Shown here piece by piece: positions 51,280 through 62,500 of a stretch of 64,000 nucleotides of DNA. The number at the start of each line of letters is the position of its first letter. Position 1 is the first letter of the stretch. Both the position numbers and the translations under genes were made by a program. Origin of the DNA: Istiophorus platypterus (taxonomy: Eukaryota; Chordata; Actinopteri; Istiophoriformes; Istiophoridae); the NCBI GenBank assembly GCA_016859345.1, contig CM029124.1:20573980-20637979 (forward strand), written 5' to 3'. The notes beneath the pieces were generated by a model. That model did no database searches, had not been told where the DNA came from, and worked only from the letters and a program-made list of their open reading frames with translations.

Positions 51280-52660
51280 TCAGTTACATGGCATCTCGGG
51301 CTAAAAGATTTCTGCATAAAGTGATTCAGGGCGATATCCGCCACTGAATACAAGACAGTTAAGTTGAATGTCGGAGCTGTGGCCCAGTTAAGGCACCAGC
51401 CATGATAGGCTCGGGGTCCTACTGTGCCTCTTCTCTAAAGAATTCTGAATGAAAATGTCCCTTGTTCAATGTGTCAGATAAATGTAAATTTATCGTCTAA
51501 GCATTAGTTTGCTCGTGGTATACGTGTCACTGAAATTTGACAAGGTTTTACTCAGAATAATCTCAAGTATCCTGACATCCTGGCTCCCGAGGTTCATGTG
51601 GAGATATTTTCCAGGTCGCAGAGGCTGTAGACATATGCGCCCAGCTGTCTGCGCACCAGGTAACCTGGGGATGAAGTCTTTGTTTTGGTGGGACTGGGTG
51701 GGAGTGACCGCAGTCAGAAAGCATTGGCATAAAGTGAGAAAGCTCCGTTTGATGTTTGTTGCTCCATTTGAATGAGACATTTGCCGAAGGGCCTGGTACC
51801 ATCAAAAGCCACAGAAAACCACATAACACTTATATTGTTACGAACCAAACTTGATTCAAAAAATGTCTTTTTTTAAAGTAAAACGAGTTAACATTTTCTC
51901 TACCAGGTTTTTCCTTGCATCGGTAGCCCGTGTATTTAAATTATCTTAGAGTTGTCGTGATGTAAGTTTGCTATCACCAAAGTTCATCACATAATCAGGT
52001 TTTAATCTCGGGTCGCAGACTTCAGAGAAGCAGATACGTTGGTCACACAAATGCCCAGACTCCGTGGAGCCTGCCCAGAGGGCTCCTGTCGTAGGTGTAA
52101 CCCCATCAATGAGTGGCTTAATTAGGACCAATTGTTAACCGTGATCTCCCCGTTAGTTGGCGTTTTAAGTGCAGAGATGAGGACAAACAACGCGTATGAA
52201 AGCGGAGCATATGGTGAGTCTTTGTTGACAGGTGAGGGGGGTCAACGCGCCCGGCACAGTGTCTGCGTGAGGCTTTGTCTGTTATTGGTACTGTCTGCAT
52301 CAGGACAGTAAATGACGCATTATCCTTGGTGATTTAATTTGTGATGATTTGTTTAGAGGGCTTCATTTGATTTGGCTTTAGTCTCATTTCTTCTCGATAT
52401 CACGAGAAAATGAAATCAGCAGATCCATACAGTAGGTCGTGATAAGAACCTTAGGCCTAAATGGGCAGCTGCCATCTTTGTCAGCTCTTTCTCACAACCT
52501 CCTCCCTTCTAAAGATAAAAGACAGGATGATCCATTCATGTTGAACTAATCCTACAATAAAGATAATATCAGCCGTGTCTTTGAGCTACCCAATGGTAGT
52601 ACAAGGACTAATGGCTTAAATGAAAGCAATGAAGTACAAAGTCCAGCGCTGCTGTATAGA
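51280..52660. other. Intergenic spacer between the two vent-family genes
   Basis: No exon or repeat of a known family was recognised. Open frames on both strands near 51490-51830 overlap each other and have no domain. This spacer contains the distal vent-like promoter and the 3' end of the vox-like transcript. Confidence 0.5.
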
Positions 52661-52668
52661 AGATAAAC

Positions 52669-52674
52669 TTTATT
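52669..52674 (-). terminator. Polyadenylation signal AATAAA for the vox-like gene
   Basis: TTTATT on the plus strand (AATAAA in gene orientation), about 150 bases past the stop codon, giving a short 3' UTR. Confidence 0.6.
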
Positions 52675-52824
52675 TAGTGATAAATATACTCTCCTCCGAA
52701 TCATATAAAAATCTTTTATATCAAATATAATAATAAAAATCACACATCAAATAAAACAACTTCGGATTGCACTTTTTTGAGATTCTAAGTGTTTCAGTCG
52801 GAAAAGTCTCTGGTTGACAGTTGG

Positions 52825-53789
52825 TCAGTAGAGATGAGGACTGTGGATCCTGAGATGAGGAGGGTGATGAGGGGCCATCACTTTCTGGAGCACCATCTGC
52901 TGGACGGGGAGCGGGTAGAAGGCCGGGCCGGCAGCCGGGTAGTGAGGTCGCTGCCCGGCCAAGCCGTGGTACTGAACCGGGGGCAGAGGCTGGAGCATCA
53001 CCGGCGGGACTTGGGGGGCGAGGTAGTCCTGCACCTCCCGTTTCAGCTTCATCCTCCTGTTCTGAAACCAGGTCCTCACCTGGGAGAGGGAGCAGATATG
53101 AAGTTAGTCCGGAGCAGTACGCGACTAGAGAGCCGCTCAGCTGTTGGTGCTATATATCACACAGATTTGTTGGCACTGAACATCTCGTCTTACCTGAGTT
53201 TCTGTGAGGTTCAGCTTCTGCGCCGTCTTCACTCTCTCCCCGGCATCCAGGTATTTGTGCTTGTTGAAGATCTTCTCCAGTCTGCTGATCTGCTCGGGGG
53301 TGAACTTGGTGCGCACACGGCGCTGAGGCCCGTCCTTCTCCACCTCGCTCCCCTCGTCCACGGAGAGGCACTCAGAGGCGGCTGCTTCGCTCTCATACCC
53401 GGAGGAGTACCCGCTGATTTCTGAAACTGAAGAGAGGAGAAGAGTCTGCTTACAAACGCTGCTTCTGCTTCTAGACCGAGCCACTGGTTTAAAGTTGGAG
53501 TGGTTTCGTACTTACTCGGCGAGGGGCAGCTGGTCGAGTGCGAGGGCGAGCACGTCCTCGAGTCCAGAGGCCTCAGCACCTCCACGGGCTCCGTGGGCTC
53601 AACGGGCTTTGGTGGTTTGGGTTTTGGCTGCAGGTAACCTTTGCCAAAGGTCGGGGGGCGCGGCTGCACCACGCAGGGAACATGAGGTCTGCAGGTCGGT
53701 GCAGGAGTCGCGCCGGCTCCGCGGTCCTCGGCCGGGGTGGTGCTGTGATAACTCTGGGCCAGCCAGTCGACAGAAATGTACTTCACCAT
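52825..53789 (-). CDS. vox: Vent-family homeobox transcription factor (vox-like)
   Basis: Paralogue of the neighbouring vent-like gene, with the same expected role as a ventralising nuclear repressor. Three exons: 53516-53789, 53194-53426, 52825-53079, with GT-AG introns of 89 and 114 bases; phases 1 and 0, exactly as in the neighbour; 253 residues. For exon 2, the first of two adjacent AGs (CTTCAG then TTTCAG) must be used to keep frame, giving SPISEISGYSSGYESE. The N-terminus is MVKYISVDWLAQSYH, followed by a long proline-rich stretch (KPKPPKPVEPTEPVE). The homeodomain runs from about 137 to 196 (RRVRTKFTPEQISRLEKIF ... TQVRTWFQNRRMKLKREV) with Thr47, Gln50, Asn51. The tail is rich in Pro, Tyr and Gln and ends SPHLY, like PPHFY in the neighbour. 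SSGYESE resembles the serine-rich segment linked to regulated breakdown of Xenopus Xom/Vent2; that parallel is inference. Confidence 0.92.
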
Positions 53790-53868
53790 GTCTGCGGCGC
53801 GGCTCTTCGACCTGTAAGTCCGCCTGGTCTTGGAGGGAGTCTTGTACCAGCTCCTGCCCAGGATTAGC

Positions 53869-54017
53869 TTTTATAGGGGCCCGGCTCTCACCGCGATTTG
53901 CATATGTAGAGACCCTTGTTAACGCCTGATCGATCCCGATGATTAGGGGTTAATGGCTCGTTATTGAAGTCTTTAGATATCCTGTGAGTGTGTGAAGACC
54001 TGGCGCCGCCGAGTCTG
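53869..54017 (-). promoter_or_regulatory. vox-like promoter: TATA, octamer, GGGGTTAAT, BMP element
   Basis: In gene orientation TATAAAA (53869-53875) lies 79 bases before the ATG. Upstream come ATTTGCATATG (53896-53906), a Sox-like CCCTTGTT (53913-53920), GGGGTTAAT (53946-53954), and GGCGCC-GCCGA-GTCTG (54002-54017), a full match to the GRCGNC-N5-GTCTG BMP/Schnurri element. The element sits about 130 bases upstream of the TATA box. Order and spacing repeat those of the vent-like gene. Confidence 0.72.
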
Positions 54018-54559
54018 TGAGAATCCTCCTGAGCTCATACATTTGTCAGCCCCGACTGAAACTGAAGTGGGGAGCGAACACTTTCATGTTGCTGCCGCCG
54101 CATACAGTAGCAGCAACATGGCCAGACCTATTAGTCCGGGCCGAGCCGTTCTAAACAAACCCCCCCTCACATAAACGCCTGATTTGACATGGGTGCGATT
54201 TCTGATGCAAAAGTGATGAAGAGAGAAATACTAATGAAGAGCTCATGCTTTAATGCAGGGGTCAACCTGGACCTCCGGGCAAGGGCTTGTCCATGATTAA
54301 GTTCCCTGGAGGTTTAAACGGGCTTTGACTTGCTCATATGGTATTTATGCGCTTTAGTGGCCTTAATGTGTCCATGTGAGGTCTGTGACGTCTATGTTCA
54401 TAAATCAGCCGGACTCCGAAGGCCCAGAATCCACAGGAGTGAGAGCAAAGGAAGGAGAGACGACTGTCCCTTTCGTTCCCTCCACTTTCACTGCTCTCCC
54501 TCTCCCTGGCTCCTTCTGAAAAAACGGAATTATTCCTTCACCTGCAGTCAGCACGATTC

Positions 54560-54965
54560 AGTAGGTATTCCGTGGTGGAAAGTGCATCAAGTCGATCGAT
54601 GTATTTAAACACAGTTTTGAGATGCATGTACTTTACATATGTCCCTGGTTCCATGTGATTATACTCCCCAAATGTAATGTATCTATATCAGGTAAGATTA
54701 GCTTCAGCATCAAAGTACTGCCTACATCTGAACATATCAGTAATCCAATAATGTAATTATCTGTCAGTGACAAGGTCTAATCTGCATGGTGAGTACATTC
54801 AGTTTCAAAAGTACATTCTGTTGCCAATATTTATGTTCATTTACTTGAATAAAAATTGAAATACGGGGCTTGTATTTGCTATGGAGTATTTTTATATTGT
54901 GGTTTTGCTTTTACATAAAAAGACATGTATACTGCTGCCACTGGAGGTTGTGTTTTATATCTTTC
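54560..54965. repeat. Copy of the CCACTG...ACTTAAGTA repeat, opposite orientation
   Basis: CCGTGGTGGAAAGTGCATCAAG ... TTTTGAGATGCATGTACTTTACAT ... GATTATACTCC is a diverged, reversed version of the repeat at 47.2 kb (start GTGGTGGAAAGTAACTAAGTACATTTACT, then TTTGAGGTACTTGTACTTTAC). The right limit is uncertain. Confidence 0.5.
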
Positions 54966-55380
54966 GTAATTTAGTATTTAAGGAGCGATTCCTAAATTTA
55001 CTACAAAATCTGCATAGTATCATAGTGATCCGTACATTATGAGTGACTTGTGGAACCCGATGTTTGGTGAAAGTCATATTCTGGGTCAGGGTGGATAATA
55101 CATGGGGACCAAACAGAAAGCCAGTCTGTCGTAGGCTCCCAGAATCAATTTCTGATTCGAATTTAATTTCAATCTTTACGCTTCAGTTTTGAGCTCCAGG
55201 TTTGAAAAACTGTCTTTGATGACAGAAGTGTAAACAACAGGCCAATTACAGACATTTAACAGTGAACAAACAGAGAGAAGACTGTAATAAGGAAACGGAT
55301 TGTGTGCGTAAAACTCATCCTTTAGAGCCATTTAACAGGCGACAAGAACTTCACTAAACCCAACAAATTTGGCTTCACCT

Positions 55381-55720
55381 CACAGTTTTACGCGTGTTAT
55401 CAAACGGGGGACCGTGAGCAGTCCTCCAGTGGTTCGTATTGACATGTCATTGATACCCTGGTGAGCGCTGGCGCCAGAGACCCAAGAGCCAGCATTTGGC
55501 ACAGGCGCTTCAAACATTACAGATCAAAGGCATTACAGTAGCAACACAATTACAGCTGATTGTCGAGCCGTTCAAATGTAAATATGCTAAAACAAGCTGC
55601 AAGGAGGCCGGAGAAACCCTGGGAGCGCAAACAAGCCCATGGCAGAGACCCGGGTAGTCCCTCAACTGACGGCTTCACATACCGAAGGCTGCAAATATTA
55701 CATAGCACATTTATAACAGA
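55381..55720. promoter_or_regulatory. Candidate enhancer upstream of vox-like gene, with TCF/LEF site
   Basis: Mixed-composition block without repeat signature, about 1.5 kb upstream of the vox-like TATA box. It contains AGATCAAAGG (55521-55530), a strong TCF/LEF (Wnt effector) site, plus TACGCGTGTTATCAAACG, a GGCGCC (55470-55475), and ATGCTAAAAC / ATTACAGC cores. Wnt8 is a known upstream activator of vox and vent, so a Wnt-responsive enhancer is plausible. Inference from motif and position. Confidence 0.4.
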
Positions 55721-55859
55721 CGGGTTCTAAATAGTTAAGATCAACTCACTATCCAGAGCAAAATTCCTAACACTCCTCGTCAGGATAAACCACCTGTAAA
55801 CAGCTTCGACAAGACGACTGAGGGTTTCACATCATGTCTGTTAGGTGCCAACTAAAACG

Positions 55860-56215
55860 AGACAACTCTGCAGCAGCGCCCGGGTCGAGCGTCCGCCCTC
55901 CCCTGGGAGATCTCTGCGCGCAGCAGCGCAGGGACAATAGGACTAAACTGATCGTTTAGTTACATGGCAATGCAGATAAGAGGCCGGGCCTAGTTGTCTC
56001 CTTTATCGGGGATCTGTCGCTGTGGAGGCAGCAGCCCCTTTAGCCTTTTGGGGGCTCTTTATCTCCGGGGCTTTGAAGATGCGCCCTGATCCCGTAAGAT
56101 AACAATAAAAAGCGGCCGGGACGCCGCCTTCACACTGCACCGATTTCCTCAGCGCCTGCCACATGGGCTCTGTCTGTCTGCCCCCGCCGAAAGGCTGCGC
56201 TCATTGTATTGTAAT
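55860..56215. promoter_or_regulatory. GC island with four GATA cores upstream of vox-like gene
   Basis: CpG-rich sequence (GCCCGGGTCGAGCGTCCGCC, CTGCGCGCAGCAGCGCAGGG, GCGGCCGGGACGCCGCC) with GATA-type sites at 55974-55980 (AGATAAG), 56003-56007 (TTATC), 56059-56064 (TTATCT) and 56097-56102 (AGATAA). No coding frame. Could be an enhancer or the promoter of an unannotated transcript; no TATA box or exon was identified. Confidence 0.4.
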
Positions 56216-56389
56216 TTTTTTTTTTCATGGCACACTGGCCTGGGTAAAGCAAATCCACCAGCGAATACACCAGGTGCTGTCTGGAAGCGACACAGTCAGC
56301 TGTTATAAACCAGACAGTAGATAATTACGTTACAGGCTGAATTCCACAACCATTCATGAAAATGGTGCAAGAACTAGGTTCTTTTAGGC

Positions 56390-56835
56390 CATTTTCCATA
56401 GTAAAAGCAGCAGTACCACCATGTAGATTTACTCCATTACAGGTAAAGGCCCTGCATTCAAATTCTTTCATAAGTAAACTATATAAGTATTATTAGCATA
56501 ATGTGCTTGAAGTCTCAAAAGTGAAAGTACCAATCAGGCTGTACAATAGCACATGTCGCTGTTACAGGATAATATTATTATATTGATGCATACGCGTGTA
56601 AGCAGAAATTTTAATGTTATAGTAGAAAATGTGAAGTACAACACATCTTTTTTTTATAAAATAATAGCTTGTTTTCCACGTAAACGTGTAATTGGAAAAG
56701 TACCTGGTAACTTCAGCTGTAGGATAGATGTAGTGGGGTAAGAAGTATGAGGTATGAAAAGGTACCTCAAAATTACAGGCCACCTAAGTACAGTACTTGA
56801 GTAAATGTACTTAGTTGCATTTCACCATTGTCCCA
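56390..56835. repeat. Copy of the ACTTGAGTAAATGTACTTAGTTGCATTTCACC repeat
   Basis: Internal strings (TTTACTCCATTACAGGTAAAGGCCCTGCATTC, AAAAGTGAAAGTACCAATCAGGC) and the end (GGTACCTCAAAATTAC ... AAGTACAGTACTTGAGTAAATGTACTTAGTTGCATTTCACCATTG) match the same family as at 47.2 and 54.6 kb. Confidence 0.65.
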
Positions 56836-56839
56836 GCTC

Positions 56840-59560
56840 CTCTTTAACAGCACAGAAAACCTATTTTACATTGGTCTATCACCTTGATACTTCACGACTT
56901 TTTCTGTATTTTTGAAGATTGCTTATAAACCTGATTTTGAATCGATGTCGTATTTCAGAAGTCTGATATTGGAAAAAACACATTATTTTTGTTTTGGGTC
57001 ACATAGACCCCAGCTGTAAAACAAGCTTAGATACAATGGGTTTTCATATGCTTTATATATGGGGTTGACAGTGCATTTTATGTAGCTCTCCCCCTCCAAA
57101 ATCCCAGAGTCTATCTGCATTTATTTTATGGGAGTTCTGTAACAGTTTGTTGTAGTTATGACGTCTAAACAGAGTAATTTACTCCAAACATAACTGATGT
57201 CATCATACATTGTCTCTTAACTAGTATTTGGCAAAAAAAAGGTTTCCACTTAAATACTTTTCTACATAATGAGTTTTGAAGAAAAAAAGTGACATCGTAG
57301 TGAAAAAAAGTTCAGTATGATGTCATTACCATATGCTGTAAGTCCCTGTGGAGAGAAACCCATGCTTCAGCTCCCCCACCTCATCCAACATCCCATGACA
57401 GATGTAACAGGGCTGTAACCTGCCGTGCAGCAATTCTATCAAGGATATTGTCTGACAATAATACGCTTTGGCAAGAGAGAGCTTATGAAATTTCATTTAT
57501 TTGGCTAAATTAAGCAAATGTTCATAGCATGTCACATTCCATCTCCACGGTGTGTTTCAGGGCAGAAGGAAACCATGGAAGAGAGAGGGCAGGCAGGAAA
57601 ATAGAAAAATAGACAGAACATCTTTCCTCAAATAACATTTTTCTCACCGACATCTCATTATGTTCCATCGTTTTCTCTGGAAGGTACAGCATTGTCATGA
57701 CAGTAAGCTTGTCTAGCTTTTACCATTCAGGACTCACTATTGATAATAAATGCAATTATTTCACATTGTGCTGTTTAAATGGAATTCATTTTAGATATTA
57801 ATTTAGCAATCTAGTCACATAAATCTCATTTGGTAAACTCCTAATTGGTAAACAAGCATGTCTACTTGTATTTTAAGCAAAATACATGATCAGTAAACTG
57901 TTCAGTAAATTAAAACATTCTGCGTCATCTCGTCTGGTTTCTTACAAGTCAAACAAAATTTGGCTATATAAAATAGACTTTATCTGAATCTCCTGCGAGG
58001 GGAGCTGGGGCAAAAGTTAGTTGCTGGGCCCCTATTTACCCCCCATTCACTCCTCTCTGTGCCATTGTGCACAGTATTCCTCTGCTTTAAAGACAGGGTT
58101 ATGGTTTTGCTGTGTGATGAGTGAATTGAAATTAATCTAATTTAGGAATATAGACCTTGTAAGTAAAATATTAGCTGAAGTGATGATGGTTTTAAAGTCA
58201 GAGTTTGACATAAGAACATTCTAAGACAAAACCACAAGAGAAGGTGCTAGTACAGTCCATCAGATCTGACCGACAGAGGGTTGAACAGCTTTGGAAACTG
58301 CCTCCCTCCACACCTCTCCGTCGTCAGATTTGTGGGGCTGTGCCTGACAGTTTCTATGACTTTGTGAAACAGACAATCCAACATTCATGCCCACTTCTCA
58401 TAGTTGTTGACCAGTCTTGGGGACGTGAGAACACAGCCAGGGTTTGAACTTAATCTCTTTTTTCATTTGTTGCACTACTACTTTTGTGACTTATGTGTAC
58501 AACAGAGTGCAACATTATGAATGTTCTCCTAGAGAGACTGAAGCTTTGCACCATTATCCCCTTATTTTGATGACCGTGTCGTGCCCCTTTCTGAGCCTTA
58601 TTTCCACTGCAGGAACTTTTTTTTTTAAACACACAACTGTAAACACACAGTTTGTGCTGGTAGTTAACTGAGCTTTGACCAACAGTTTTCATACAGTAAT
58701 GGAGCTGCAGAAGAGATTTCACAAACAATCACTGATGAAAAAGTCCAAGTTTTGTTCAGCATTTCTGATGAGGACACCATCCTGAGGGAATTTGAAATGG
58801 CAACTTGACAAAGTTTGCCTGAAAATGTTGTCTCGGTTGACCGGGCTAAACATTCATCACAATCTGACACAGAGCCGGAAGAGTCTGAAAAACACTAAAA
58901 TAGGACTACAAAAATAAAAATACAGGACCACATCAACAGAAGCAGCCCCAGACATGGACGACTTTTCATTCTGCTTTCAGAATTTCATTGAAATCCATTC
59001 AATAGTTGTCGAGATACTTCAGTCTGGACCAAAGTGTCAGACTGACTGAACAACAAACTCTGCTATTCCCACTCAAGGCCCTCATCATGTCAGCCAATGT
59101 TGTGCTTTCATGGCGCATATCCCAAACAAAGTTACAATTTATCATATTACCACATTGCTACACACTGAACTTGTGGCTTTTCGGAGGCTCCCGGAGTTGG
59201 TTACCTTAAAAGGGTCAATTCATACATAGTGATAAAAAATGTCAGCATATCCGCTGACGAGGAAATATTACAAATGACTAAAATCACCAATTACTTTTGT
59301 CTTTATGGAAGAAAAATGCTAAAAGCAAATCAAACAGATGTGTAAACAACAGCAGAACGTGTGTAATTTAAAGGGTGCAAGTTATAAATAAAGTTTGCCA
59401 ATATAATAATGAAGATACAACAGCAGAAAAACGTCTTCCAGTCTAGAAGGCTCTGCTGCCAGGACAACAGAGACATATGAGGGTCATGCCTGGGGCATGG
59501 AGCCCTGATCCGGGCTTGGACATTGGGTGTTGACCTGTCGCTGGTGACTCGCTCAGGGGT
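56840..59560. other. Spacer between vox-like gene and kndc1 3' end
   Basis: No gene recognised. A plus-strand frame at 58244-58447 has fairly protein-like composition (WKLPPSTPLRRQICG, IVVDQSWGREN) but I cannot match it to a family or to splice sites. A fragment of the fish ATCCATTCAATAGTTGTCGAGATACTTCAGTCTGGACCAAAGTG repeat lies at about 58990-59045. Confidence 0.4.
58985..59050. repeat. Fragment of the CCATTCAATAGTTGTCGAGATACTTCAGTCTGGACC repeat
   Basis: TTCATTGAAATCCATTCAATAGTTGTCGAGATACTTCAGTCTGGACCAAAGTGTCAGACTGACTGA is a clear piece of a very common teleost repeat. Confidence 0.7.
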
Positions 59561-59581
59561 GAGATGAGACTGGGGCAGGAC

Positions 59582-62500
59582 TCACTGGAAGCTGGCCTTT
59601 ACCCTCCTCAGTGTGTCCTGGATTCTCCGAGCTTGTCGCTCGCTGGACTGCTGGACGTTGGCATCACTGTTGCTGGCCAAGAGATGGATGTCAGAGGTGG
59701 CGAGACAGGCGATGCGACGCCGGAGGTAGGCCTGCAGGTCCTGGTCAGGGCTGTAGGAATATACTGCCTCCTGGAAGGCGTGGACCTGACTCACAACTTT
59801 TGCTATGCTCCTAGAACCAAATATGAATGGGCGGATGAATCAACATGTAAAAAGGATAGAGCACAAAAGTTAAAATTGAAAATATTAAAAGAATATACAT
59901 CTAGGTGCGTAATCTAGATTTTTTTTCCTCCTAGCATTTTCTTTAGCTCTGTCTGTGACCTGATTTAGAGAGAGTGGGGATAACCCAGGGTCCACACTAA
60001 ACAGCTGTGTCTCTGCGTTTCCCTCCTAGATCTCCTGACCCCGGCATCTGGCTACATCCAGTCTCCTCTCAGCATCTGGCCCAGAACCTCTTTTCCAATC
60101 AAACCCCATCCAACGGGTGCCATCTGGTGCAGCACTGGCACCCCTACCGACAACCCAAATTCAGCAGCTGTGCCATTACCATCCAACCGCCACTCGCTGT
60201 GACCCCAGCATCTGGTCAGCCATATTTGAGTGAAGGAGAAGGACACATGAAAATGCGTCCTCGTAGCGAGTTGGCCGACTTTGTTATAGATGGATTCTCA
60301 ATGTGTGGGGAGAGAGCTAATTTTCAGTTAATGACACTGACTATTCCCATTTTGTGTCACTACAAGGATAGGTATCAGGCTAATTTCACTGGCTGTATGC
60401 ATCTCTCACCAACATCCCACCTCTAACATAATTAGTGCAAATTGCAGCATGCAGTTGAATCATGGTTGTAATGACAGGGGAAGAGGGGACTGGGCACTTC
60501 GCAGCATTGATGTTTTATTGAAACAGGGCATCCATTCACTCTTTGTTACTCTTCAACGAGGGAAGCATTCTGCTGAAATTTTTTTTTTTAATTTCTTGTC
60601 TTCACCAAAAATGGGAATGTTTTGCATTGTGTGGGAGGACATTTGATGCTTGTGAGATCAGATCTAACCACTTTCACATTACGTACAGCAATAAGGGCTT
60701 CCACATCACAAAGAATCTGAGACTCTCTCTTCTGGTAGTTTTATAAACACATCAGTTGCTATTAAATGATGTCACAGTGCTAATTAGACCGTTTCACCTG
60801 CACAGACCCCAGATCGTCTAGACATGTTGCACTAGATTAATTATCTAAACAAGCTCTACTGAGAAACCACCAAGCTCTCAAAACTAAATCCAGTCATCAT
60901 AATGTCATGTCACAAGATTTTTTTCACTTCATCGATAACACATGTTCAAACAGAACTCAGAAAAACTAATTTGCATGGTTATGCTCCTCACAAATAGATC
61001 AGTCCTTCTTTTGCTGATTTTAAAACAATATTCTTGAGTTCTCTGAGGAGGCATTTACTAGTGTGTAACAATTGTTCTGTGTACATGAATGTTTGTTTTG
61101 TCAGTGCTCATACTTCATTTCTTCATCCAAAATATAGTCCACAGTGGACTTGACTCCACATATGGACTTTAGCTGAAGTCCAGAAGATTTTTATGATCCA
61201 ACCAAATCTTTTATATGTGGAAGACCCATTTTCATATCATCAAATGTCTTTACAAGGTTCAATGAACTGGATATAAACAAGTTTATTATTATGTATTGAG
61301 CTGATTATTCCAACTTTTATTATTAATCGTTCCCCTCCACTCAAAAATGTCTAAGCATCACTTTGCAGACTCATATATGTGCAGAGTTTGACAACAGAGC
61401 TCTGTTTTCACCTTGATCTGCTGAAGGAGGAAAGTTTCTCTGTGCTCACCTTAAATCTCAGTTTAGGATGAGGGAAAATAATAGCAGGATTTTGTGATAT
61501 CACAACTAGTTTGGAAAACAGTCATGTTCCAGTATTTGGGATGTGGAGATTAAAAAAACATTCAGGGCACACACACTGAATATTTGCTTGGTAGTGACAG
61601 ACATCTTGTCTCTTGTAAACTTTGTTCCGATATATATTGGCACATTCATTGACTGTAGATTTTTTAGTAAGGGAGAAGAACTTCATTTGCTTTTAAGAAT
61701 TTTTAATTAGATTATTAAACTTTTTTATGTTGAGAACCAAATAAAGTAAACTTTACTTCACAGCATGTCTGGAGGCAATCTTTCATAGATTAATACCAAT
61801 TAATAAATATTTAGAATTAGACTATTAATAATTAGCATACTATCAATAATATAATTTGAAATAACCAGACCAACTAAGCAAAAATCAGCTAGTTTTGTGA
61901 AATTTTGTGAGAACGGCTGATCCAGAATTCATGTATTTTTATGTATAAATAAAACAATGAGCTCTCTCTTTTTGGAGATGACTAATTTATTCATTTAAAA
62001 TGTATATAACTACTTGTCTTCTCACAGCCAGATCAGAGAGACTACAATGAGAATACAATTGCTGTTAACTGAATAGGATTATTATGCTACTGCTTATTTT
62101 TCATTACAGAAAAATTGAAATGTTGCTACAAGACCATGTAGGCCGACTGAATAATTGATAACTGTGTCAAAGATTGTCTTTTTAATACGACATCTCTTGT
62201 AGATGTGGTGGTGTCATGTCACATAAACACATAAATGTGGATGTGTTCTCAACTCGGTGGAATTCATAGTAGCCTGGGTGAAACAATCAGGACCAAAACT
62301 CTACAAAAGGATCCGTTTGAAGTCGGCTATACTTAGAATTACGATAGGTCATGCCAATGATTTCCACGCATCGAAATTAAAGGAGCAAATTGAAGTTGTT
62401 CAGGCATCTCTGTAGGATGCCTGCTAGACTCCTCCAAGGTGAGGTGTTCAACTTGAGGGGGGGGGGGTCCTGTGCAGATTCAGGACATACTAGAGAGATT

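Noticed and set aside
52789..53929. Long plus-strand frames over the vox-like gene
   Set aside because: Antisense shadows caused by high GC content of the homeobox exons.
55470..55475. GGCGCC with nearby AGAC as a possible third BMP element
   Set aside because: The second half-site has the wrong spacing and orientation for GRCGNC-N5-GTCTG. GGCGCC at 601-606 and 49104-49109 also lack the GTCTG half.
58244..58447. 67-codon plus-strand frame with protein-like composition
   Set aside because: No recognised domain or splice context; kept only as a remark in the spacer entry.
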